Below, piece by piece: positions 35,701-47,700 of a stretch of 64,000 nucleotides of DNA; position 1 is the stretch's first letter, and every line of letters starts with the position of its first letter. A program made the translations under genes and the position numbers. The stretch is taken from assembly GCA_031216915.1 (NCBI GenBank), contig CM062289.1:391866674-391930673 (forward strand), written 5' to 3'. This DNA comes from Pictodentalium vernedei. Taxonomy: Eukaryota > Mollusca > Scaphopoda > Dentaliida > Dentaliidae. The notes under the pieces are model-generated. The model was not told where the DNA came from. It worked only from the letters and a program-made list of their open reading frames with translations, and did not search any database.

Positions 35701-38700
35701 ACTTGTGTAAAAATAATTGGACAGAACCCCCATAATCAAACCTGGCCTGTATTACTATCTGGGTAATACACATACCAACTTTGGTTGAGATCAAATAATC
35801 CAAACCGGAGTTATTGGTTGGAAATCAAAAATGTTAATAGTAGGTAAAATTCTAAGTCGAAAAAAGGGGAATAACTCATGTAAAAATAATTGGACGGAAC
35901 CTACATTCAAACTTGGCATGTATTACTAGCTGGGGAATACATGTACCAACTTTGGTTGAGATCAAAGATTCTTAACTGGAGTTATCGGTCAGAAAGCAAA
36001 AATCTTAATAGAAGGTCAAATTCTAAGTCGGAAAAGGGGAATAATTCATGTCAAAAATAATTGGATGGAACCCATATTCGAACTTGGCCTGTATTACTAG
36101 CTGGGGAATACACTACCAACTTAGGTTGAGATCAAATAATCCAAACGAGTTATTGGTCGGAAACCCAAAATCTTAATAGAACGTCAAAATCTAAGTCGAA
36201 AAAGGGCCATAACTCATGTAAAAATAATTGGGTGGAACCCATATTCCAACTTGGCCTGTATTACTAGCTGGAGAATACTTTGGTTGAAATCAAATAATTC
36301 AAACTGGAGTTATTTGTTGGAAACCCAAAATGTTAATGGACAGACAGACAGGAGGACAGTCAGATGGACAGACAAACAGACAGACCATTTACATAATACG
36401 ATCGTTTTTACAAACGGGCATATAAAAAAATTATTGTTCACATCCCTTTTTGCAGAAAAAGCATGTATTTTATGAAAATAAAAGCATAGGCATGCAATAA
36501 AATGTTATGTGGAACATCACTTGGAATTAATTCTTCAAATTTACTTCAAATTTGTTGAATGAGCTATCCAGTTTGATATCCAGGAAATGAATTATGGGAA
36601 CCCTGAATAATTCTCAAAGAATCTGATGTCAATTAAGAAAGATAATATATCATGAGGATTTGGTAGCTACAGACCTCTACAACTTTGCATCAAAATTATG
36701 TCTGTCCAATTTGGTTACTCTGGACCCCAAAAAAGTGAATTTGACCTAGAGACAAGCCGACTGAGACAATGAGACACTTGAGCAAAAGAATCAGTTAACT
36801 TCACTCTGACTTCAATAGACGCGACTGGAGTCACCTCATGAAAATTCAGTCAGACCTTGAAAATAGCTGAATTTGGCGATCAATTTAAAAATCAACGTTC
36901 AGATCTTCAAGACTGAAGAAACAGTTTTTATATGCCTGTTTTGAAAAAAAAAACGGTTGTATTATGGTATACTGCTGTCCGTCTGTCCATCCATCCATCC
37001 ACACATAGTACAATAACTCGAAAACGCTTTGAGCAATTTTCATGATTTTTGGTGGCAAGTATATGTTGATGGAAAGAATCTCCCTTTCTATTTGTGTTGC
37101 CGCCCGATATTTCATTCCAGAGTTATGGGACTTTAATCATCAAAATATAAGCAATTTCCCACATGTCGAACAATAACTTGAAAATACTTAAGAGCAATTT
37201 TCAAGATTTTTTGGTTGCAAGTATATATTGACAGAAGGAATCTCCCTTTCGATTTGTGTCGCTGTCCGATTTGTCATTCCAGAGTTATGGGACTTTATTC
37301 GTCAAAATACAGGCAATTTTCCACATGTCGAACAATAACTTGAAAATACTTAAGAGCAATCGTCCTGATTTTTTGGTGGCAAGTATATGTTGATGGAAGG
37401 AATCTCCCTTTCTACTTTGTAATTAATAAAGGGCGGATCATGCGCTCATGGCACAGCTGTTTATTATATGTGATAAACTACCACTTACATAATATGGAGC
37501 AGTCACACAGTGTAGTTCTGACATAAAAGTGGTAATGTTTGGGTAACCCTTCACTGAGAAAAGTTCAAAACACAATTTATACGGAAAAAACAAAACTTCT
37601 GGTATTGTATCATTCAATGTGACAGTGAGGTCTTGTGTTTGTTAAGGGCTGGGCAAAAAATGTGTTCCTTTTGATAGATCATTCTCAGCCTTTTTGAATG
37701 GTTACCACATAAAATGACATACAATCATCAAAATTTGCTTGCAATCATGCAAAGTCACAGTTATAGAGTTGAACAAATATGCTGAGACTGGAACGGGAGA
37801 CTGTTATGAATTCACTTCTCACTGATTTCAGTTGACTTCTCCCTCAATCTATTCCCTAGGCTGGCCTCTGACTCAACCGATAATGATTTCAGCCACACTG
37901 AAAGTGACTTCGTATTTGTCTGAGTGAAGTTTGGCCCAGATTTGATGAACTTCTGTGGAAGTACTTAGGACCTACTGTATACCTGGGGATACAACTGGCA
38001 GAATTTCCTCATTCAGACAGTAAATGAAAGATTACAGCCACCCCCCACACCATACACCAACCCGAAAATTTAAGGGACTAGAGATACTGAATGAACCATA
38101 AGAAGCAAGGAAATTGCATTGCCAGGGTCAACTTTTCAATTTTTTTCATGCCAGGAAAAAAACAGCTATCAGACTATTTCAACATACTGACCAATCATCA
38201 CAAGTGAAGCTTTATCTTGATTTAACCCTTCACCTAACGAATCGGCTACATCTGCCCGCGTAATTTACAACTTCAGTAGTTTACAAAAATATATATTTAA
38301 AAAAATTTCAATGAAACCATATCATGTGACCCCTCATTGGAACGAGCTCGTTCCAATGAGGGGTCACATATGGTTTTGTTGAATTGAAAGAAAAAAAAAA
38401 ATATTAAAATAAATTTTGATATCATCTGCGTTGCGTAAAGGGTTTAAAGGCCAGTTGTGTACTAAATGAAGTAATTGCGCAGCAAGGAAATTACATTTGC
38501 TAGGGGTCACATTTTAAAAATTTTTCATGCCAAACAGAAAGCATCTATCAGTAAATGAAGCTCAATTTTAAGAGCACTGGTTGAAGGGCTTGTATACGAT
38601 AATGAGCAGTATGTATTGGCACACAATGCTCCTAAATGAGAAAGAGGGGTTCAGTGTTGAATTCGGACATACGATGCAACTATGCAGTCGATTAATATAC

Positions 38701-41700
38701 AATGGAGCCACTTTAGATATTTGTTAAATGAATAACCATGTTAACTACATATAACTTCCAAAAACCAAATCATTTACCATAACTTCAGAACCAACTTGAC
38801 CTGCTAACTGCATATAGGGTATAATCTTCTCTTAACCCTTTACCCATCAAGCACATCAAAATTTAGCATTTTAAATATTTTTTCAAATTTAAAAAAAAAA
38901 ACATATCGTGTGACCCCTCATTGGAACGAGCTCTTTGAGCTCGTTGCAATAAGGGGGTCACATGATACAGTTTTGTTGAAATTTTTTGAAAAATAATTGT
39001 TTTCCAACAGCTCATTTTGTAAATTTCTTAGTCAGATACAGGTCAGTTCATTAGGTAAAGTGTTAACTGGATAAAAAAAATAATGTGAATAATAGAAATA
39101 TATCGTCTGCCACTGTTTATAAATCTATTTGGTCTCTGCTCACCCAATATAGGCATTTTTCTATGAATTTTTGTTTGACAGAGACTCGTGAATTCTGTCA
39201 AATACAATATAATAGAATGAATGCTTAGTTTATCATTAGGTAACAGGAAAGTTGACTATTCCTGTTAATTGATTATTTTTAAAGTTGCTATTCAATTTAT
39301 GAGACTCAACCATACCTTTAAAAATCCTGTTCTTCTGTCAAGGTTGAGATGAATGTTCTTGATTTCACCATAATCTGCAAACTTGTCAAATACATCATCT
39401 TCCTGAGCTTCTTCATGGACACCAGTAACAAATAAAATCCAGCCTTCCACAGCTGAAAAAATTACAAAGGACAGTAATAAGTGAAAACTTTAGTTTTTTA
39501 AATATGCAATTATTCATTTATTGGTGTTTAGGGTCACATATTTCTGCACAATGGCTAATCATGACCACAACATGGAGATAAAGTCATGCCCAGCCAATGG
39601 TTTATATCCATTTTGCCCTTTTTAGAGAACTTCCACTCCAAGCATTGGTGACTGGGACCTATGTTCCCAGTAAAACAGAGCTGGTTTACCACAGTAAACA
39701 AGCACTGCTTCACTTCCCAGGGTTCCCATTGGGAAAATCTGCAATAACCATTTATCTCATAGGCATTTACATGTACACAGGTAAATGGCTAATGAAGACT
39801 TAGAGTATCACAGACTACATATGCTACTTTATTTGTTAATATTAAATGTCACGTGACTTTCCCACGTTCTGATTGGTTGACAGAAACACCCTATTTTCCG
39901 ATAGTTCGTCAGCGAAATCGCACAGACCTATTACCATTTTTGAAAAAAGAATAGTGCACGGTAATAGTGCACGGTTATAAATAGTAACATTCGAATTCGC
40001 TTAGAAAATTCCATTGAAGCGTAAATACTTTACAAGACATCTCGTCCCATATACATTATTACATTTAGTTTAGAGAAATAAAAATATGTATCGAAAGTGA
40101 TGTTTGTAGTAGAGTTGGGGGCGGGGAGGGGGTTAATGGAATAATGGTATTGTGTTTCTCGGGGTTTTGGTTCTCTACCTCTCTATCCCAGAACTATGAG
40201 TGGCAGAATTAACTTAGCTTACCTGTTTAAACCCTGAACCATTTTTTTCTCTTTGGCTGTGAATAAGAATATTATCTTGCATATATGACTGATGAAGAAC
40301 CTCCCCTCCCCCCCCCCCCCCCACACACACACATCTAATATAATAAATATAGCATGACTTTTCGTTGACTATGCCAAAATAGTGGTCCTCGAGGAGAGAA
40401 GAGTCCCTCTGCTATGCATCGGGACTATCCTCTCCTCGAGGACCACTATTTTGGCATAGTCAACTCAAAGCCATGCTATATTTATTAAATAGTAAAGAAA
40501 ATATTGACCTATTAACTGCACCCTGATCACAGGCATTATTACAGGTCTTCAAATTTGTCCTGCTTTGCAAGAATTGGTTTTGATTCTTGCAAGCTTCTGT
40601 TGTAAGAACAGGGCATAAACTCCTTTCAATTTTGTGAGAATGCAAATAAGAATCCCACAATACATTACTATGGGATATCCAACAGTTTGTGAAAACCTTT
40701 ATGAAAATGAAAAAATTTATAGTAATTTATATATTTTTTATACTTACCAATGACCCAGACTTAGCTGGTGCTAACTCTAAATTATTCAGGGCCAAACACA
40801 AATCTTGCCACCCCAATCAGGGTAGAGTGCTAAATTTTATTTGGCCAACAAAATTTGTTCACATGTCTTTGCCTTGTTACAATTTATAGGAGAGTGCCTG
40901 TGGGCAAATCTTAACAAGGCAAATCTTAACAGACTAAATAATATCACTTCAAATACAATATGAAGCACAGCCACTGAATTTGAAGCCTTTAAGTTGCAGT
41001 ACCTGCACTTCTGAATAAAGCCCAAATATGGGCTTCCAGCACTCTACCAGTTAAACAGAGAAACCATATTAATTACATATGTTTGAAAAGACATTTTTAA
41101 TATCTATGGCTATATCACGACTGCAAGATAAGAACAAAGGTAAGATTAGTCAATTATCTACTACAGAGGACTTCCTTCATGGTCATCACTTAACAGGTTC
41201 TATTTTACCAGTAAAATAGAACCTTTTTACTATAGAAAACAGGCATTTTTTCACTTTTCGTGTTTCCATGAGTAGTATATCCTTGACACACACCAAATTG
41301 TTTACCATACATTGGCATACAAACACCAAATTGTTCACTATACCCGCAGTACAAATTGCAAATGTTAATTCCACATGGGTTAAAGTGGGAAATTATATGA
41401 AAAGTTTTTAAATCTATTGAAATGTTTTACAGACAATCATAAACTCTCTTTCTAGTATACCAATAGATTGCCTTGAAACTTATGATGCTAATATTCAACC
41501 TCTAATGGAGAAATGCTCCATTTATCAACACAGTACTGAAAATTGTTCAAATTCTGGTTACATGAATTATTCCAGTTAACTGAATATTATTACTGGCAAA
41601 ATTTGTTAATTGCTTCCCTATTAACAGGTCTCTGCTGTAGTTCCTACCGCTGTATGAATTGATTTTCATTCTTTCAGGGATTATGTACAAAAGGTTCCAA

Positions 41701-44700
41701 AGCAAATTAAGTATTAGCCATGTTTCAGATCCTGAATGCATTATTATTATTGGGTGAATTAAGCGAAACATGTAAAATTAAAATTTCCCACGTATCAACA
41801 CACAAGTTTTGTTGCACTGAGATTTTTGCAAATTTTTTGTGAGATATAATTGAGATGTACATGTAACAGTTTTAAAGTTGAGACAGATTCAAGCAGGGAG
41901 TGCATGGATCATTGCCATCCAAATTTCATTATGTTTTCATTTTTTGAGTCAATAACAAAGCTTATGACCCTCATTGGAACACGCTTATTAAGCTTGTCCC
42001 AATGAGGGGTCATAAGCTGTTTTTGATGCAAAAAATGGTGGTTCACTCAAGTACTCCAACTTCATCCATCCATACAACTGTCCAACATGACATAAATGAA
42101 ATGACCCTGGTTACTGAAAGTGTAATAAATACGGTGTTGCAGTGTCAGACACTTTAGTGAATTAATAAACTTCACTTGTCTTCGTCTGGGTTCTGCCCAT
42201 AATTTTTTCAATCGATAAACAATAATGAACTGGGGGCAAGGTGTCCTCTGTGATAGTCACTGTGAAGAATTAATGGTGGGCAAGACAGCACTTTTCATCT
42301 GAGTCGTGGTCAGAAATGAAAAAGTGTTGGATTCATCCAACCAGTTCCTGACTGACTACTGTGGACTTACCCTGGGTTCATCCCCATTTTGTGATCTCAG
42401 GGTGTTTCTGGAAGCATCTGCAGATCATTCAAAAACAAGCCAGAAAATAAGCAGACTGTCATCTGCAAAATGGGGTCCCCAGAGGGTGAATTTAATGATG
42501 CTACCCTGCATAGCAGGGTAGCATCACTAAATTTACCCTCCATGAACCTCAATCTGAATCAGGGTCTCAAAAATGGGATAGCATCATCAAATTCACCCTC
42601 TGGGGACCTCATTCTGCAAATGTCAGACTGCTTATTTTCAGGCCTGTTCATAAAATGTATACCTGAATCTACAATACTAATTCAAAACTGCCGAAGCAAA
42701 AGGTGTTTTTACCGGGGCAAAGTCATTTTATCATGATAATTGTTTTACACAAATTTGCTCAGTTGGCAGGCATGCATTATTCAACTGATGATAGGGTATA
42801 TTGTGACAATGGGTAAGAGATAGAGAGAGTTCATACCTGCAGTGTAGTATTTATAGAAATAAACTGCAGGATAACTGCAAGAAATCTTTCTCTCTTACTT
42901 ATCAGCCACTGGTCTTAAATTAATTCCTTGAACGCTTTCTCAAAATCATGTACTTCAGACAAAGAAATGTCAACATGAAGGAATGTTTCTCATTTCATAT
43001 TTTTCAAATCGCCCTTTAATATTATCAATCTTCTTCTAGAAAGAGATATCAAGATTTTAATTTTTGATTGAAAATATTTAATGAAATCATAGATAAGGCC
43101 TCATAAAGTAGATTTTCTGTTTCTCTGGCCATTGTTTGTAAAATTGCATGCGAGTGGGTGGTTTTTATTTTATTTTTTGTAATTATTTCTTTGTCATCAA
43201 AAGTTCATGTTCTTGGTTGTTTTATGTCTTAGGCCTCATAATCTACAGTCCAGAATAGTATGGGTGGTGGTGTATTTTGTCCCTTGAGTGCAAAAAGGCT
43301 TTGCAATGATAAAGCATTGCAAAGCCTTGTTGCTCTCAAGGGACAAATTTATCAATTTTATTAACTTGGGTAAAATATCAGACATAAACCATTTAATTTT
43401 TATTTTTTGAAATTTGCATTAGTTATAAAATGTGAGAATGAAGCAGCCAAAAGGACCGTGCAGGCTGGCCTGAGAAACAGATTTTTAAAAACTTTTTTAG
43501 GCCCAAATAATGATGATGATAAAAACAATCCAATCAATCTTCAGGTGACAACCATGACAACACATGAAATTTTAAAAAAGTGTTTACTGTCTTACCATCA
43601 TTCAGTTTTGGGGCAGATTTGTTGTTGCACTAGGAATACAGAGGAATCCACATTATGGATGAGATTTTGTATTCAGCCACCCCCTGGGTGGACATCTGTG
43701 AATAACCTTGATAGACTAGTACATGAAGATCCAAAAAGCATATTGGCAATTCATGGACCCCTCGCTTATCCTACTCTGTGAACTATAAACATCCTTATTG
43801 GGTCCTAAAGCATGGGATGATGTCCAAACACTAGTTGATCAAGCACTGAATCGCTATGTCATACTAAAAATAATGTTATAATCCTGTTATTTAAATACAA
43901 CAAAATGGATATCCAATAAACAGGATTCCACCTGATACCTGATACTCTTGCATCATTTAACATTCTGACTAACTAAATGTGTCTCAAATTATTCCTGCTT
44001 ACATCTTTGGGGGCCAGGTCCATCATGCCCGGACACATCAACTTCCATACTTTCATATTCTTCAACTCCAATTCTTGTTGGCCCCTCTGGAATAATAAAA
44101 TGACAACCTTAGTTCAGGTAACTGATGCCAAGTCAATATCACATGTACATATAAGTACAAGGAACCTGACCAGAATATTCTGTGATTTTTCTCAAAATAT
44201 ACATGTATGTCAGGTGGACAAAAGCCTACACAAACAAGAGATATTGCCGAAGATAATTTATACCCCTATGTAGTGCTGGATCAATGAAGCATATATAAAT
44301 TAAAAACAAAGTAAGGACTGTAACTCTGTTGAAAAATGCTGGCAACTTTTTTATAACATGCGCAGGAGTGGCTTGTCATACCTTGAAATCCATCAACTCA
44401 CTGCTAAAATATCGCTGCGGATGGGCAGATGAACAGACAGACACAGTTAATCCAGAATATTCCATATTCTCTTCGAGAGTGGGGCTGTAATTAGAAGCTT
44501 GGACAACCTCAAAGAAGGTTTCCTTAACTGGTAGCGATAACTCCAAATATGTGTCGGTTAACCCTTTACCCAACATAACAGCCAAAACCGGCCAGCGCTA
44601 TTCTCAAAAATCGCCAATTAATTTTCATTATTTTTTTCATTTTTTGCCTCAAAAACATAGGTTATGACCCCTCGTTGGAACGAGCTCGTCGAGCTCATTC

Positions 44701-47700
44701 CAACGAGGGGTCATAACCTATGTTTTTGAGACAAAAAATGAAAAAAAATAGTTATTCAAGAATTATTTTTGCAAGTGTCGTCTGCTTTTCAGGTTAGGTA
44801 AAGGGTTAAAACATTTACTTATTATTTATTAACTGGGATTTAATGACTCTTTCGACAGCCATGGTCACCTCATGTCAGACAGTTTTACGGGTGGATGAAG
44901 CCGGAATACTTGGAGAGAACCGGGCAGTGGCGAGCGATTGTCAGACTCCCCAACTTATTTATTGGGGTTTACGGACATTTATGACAGCCAGGATCACCTT
45001 GAGTCAGACAGTTTTACAGATAGAGGAAGCTAGAGTACCAAGAGGAAGCACCAAGCTCCCCAACATACTAACTCCACATAAGCATGGTTAGCATTTGTTG
45101 AAGTTAAGTACATCATCAACCTGTAGTACAGCTTAGTACACAGCACCACCATGCCCCAACGTGGGCAACTGAGATTAATGACTTGCCTAAGGACACAATG
45201 CAATTATCTCTGCTGGGGATCGAACCGTGAACCTTTCGGTTTGAAATCTAATGCTATAAACACTGAGCCACTGCAATCCCTGGAATAATTTGATGTATTT
45301 ATTGGTGTTTAAGGTCACATACTTATGCACAATGGCTAATCGTGACCCTGACAGTTTTACGGGTGGAGGAAGACGGAGTACCCGGAGAGAACCACCAAGC
45401 AGCTGCCAGCTCCCCAACTTCATAACTCCGCACTGCAGCACAGGCAGGGTTAGATTGGTTGAAGACATGCGCACCATCGACGTGCAGTACGCCTTAGTAC
45501 ACAGCGTCATCGTGCCCCCATGTGGACAATCAGGGTTAAGTGCCTTGCCCAAGGACACAACGCGGAGTCCGAATCGATCACTACGACGGTCACCCATCCG
45601 AGGACTAACTGGGCTCGACGTTGCTTAACTTCGGTGATCTGACGAGAACCGGTTACCGCAACGCAGGTGGGAGTGCAATAGGAATATAATTCTTTAAAAC
45701 ATTTCTTATTCAGGTCCACCAGTCAGAATCTGTTGATATTTGGTATATAAAATCCTTAATGAGATCAGATTCAAGTTTTTCAAGTTTGTCCAAATCAAGT
45801 TCTTACTAATCAGATCTTCTGTCATTTTAGCCCTTTCCACTTTATTACTCAGCATTCCATTGAAATGAATATTTTTCATTTCCAATGAAGTATTTGTAAA
45901 ACAGTGGGACCCTGTTAATTGAATAGCCATTTTGCCAGTGAGAATTATTCTATTAACAAGAGTATTCAGTTAACAGGGATATGGTCACTTTCCTGTATTT
46001 TAGAGATAAACTGAGCATTTATTCTATTATATCTTATTTGACAGAGCTCATAGAGATCTGTCAAACAAGATATAATAGAATAAATGCCTATATTAGATGT
46101 ACTTATGTCAAATAGGTCTCTAAACATTGCATATTAGGTGATTGTCAGGATAGTTTCTCGACATGACAGGATTTTTTTATTCAATTAAAAGGAGTTTGCT
46201 TTATAACCCATATTCAATTAAGAGGTCAAATTTGTACTGAAAGTATGGTAAAAGGTTTGGTGTTTGGAAATTTTATTCAATTAAGAGATATACAATTAAG
46301 TGGGCTCCACTGTAATGTTATTTCCTTGTGAGAATGCCAAGATGTTTGGTTGTGCCATTTTTTCTCCATTTTAAGTGACAAAGTCGATTATTTATTAAGA
46401 GTGTGATATAAATAAAACAAATAGATATTGTGGCCGGTAATCAGATTTAAACCACTCGCCAAGTGGTTAAAACCCTTATTCTACTTGTGGTTATAAGCAA
46501 TTAAACAACTGAAAATTTGTTTAACCCGAAATTCAGGTAAGTAAATAAAAATTGCTTAACCCATTTCACTTTTTCAACTGATGTTTCACATTACAGAAAA
46601 GAACTTGGGCAAACGGAATAAAGGATAAGCCACGCGACGTTTGCTCAAATAATGCACAAACTAAACGCTAGTTTGTGCGATTTTTAAGGCCTGTGGTTTA
46701 AATCTGATTACCGGCCCTAGTACCTATTTATTCTATATTTAACTTTCATGTCTACTTTGATCTCAAAGTTTGTGTCAGTTATGTCATTATTAGTGCTGTT
46801 GATTTTACTGTCTGAAGCGATCAACTGAAAATTGTTTTGCATTTCCACAGTAGACCTTGCACCAGAATTTTGTTACGTTGTAATGTTTTATAGGAAATAT
46901 TACATATTCCAACCAGTTGATGCGGAAATTCAGAGTCGATGTTGGGCTATATTAGCATCGAACGACTAGATGACTAATCATTTCAACAACACTACCACCC
47001 CTTCCAATTAGGGGACAGACAAGCTGATTCCAGTATACCCTCACTCCCTCCACAACTCTGTTGCAGGGTTTAATAAGGTCCAAATTTTTCCAAAAGTGAC
47101 ATTAAAATTTATATGGAATAGCAATGTACTGGAACATCAAACCTAAATCAGTGAAAATTCATTACAGCTGATAAAGGGGAACCCTGTTAATTGAATGGCC
47201 ACTTTGCCAGTGAAAATTATTCAATTAACAGGGATTGTGTCACTTTCCTGTATTCTAGAGATAAACTTAGCATTTATTCTATTATATCTTGTTTGACAGA
47301 GCTCCATGAGCTCTGTCAAGCAAGATATAATAGATTAAATGGCTGTATTGGATGTACTGAGGCCAAATAGGTCTCTAAACAAAGGAAAACTGGGGAGAGT
47401 CAGGGTAATTTCTCAAAAGGGTACAAGATTTTTTATTCAATTAACAGGTGTTTACTCTATCATCTATATTCAGTTAACAGGTCAAATTTGTACTGGAGGT
47501 ATGGTAAATGGTTTTGTGTTTGGAAATTAAATTCAATTAACAGGGTTATTCAGTTAAGAGATATCCAATTACAGGCAGGAAATGAATGAGTTTCGTAATC
47601 TGACAGGTTATGCCTAATTGATCGTCGTAAGTTCTCTCGTAACCTGTTTAAAGTTATGGGGCAACCAATGGTCGTCAGTACGACAGGCCGACAATTTTGA

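Noticed and set aside
45187-45628. Overlapping open frames of 112 and 136 codons on both strands
   Set aside because: Both are SINE-derived translations.
45563-45680. Functional 5S rRNA gene
   Set aside because: It is diverged, joined to a SINE body without a T-run terminator, and fits a SINE head better.
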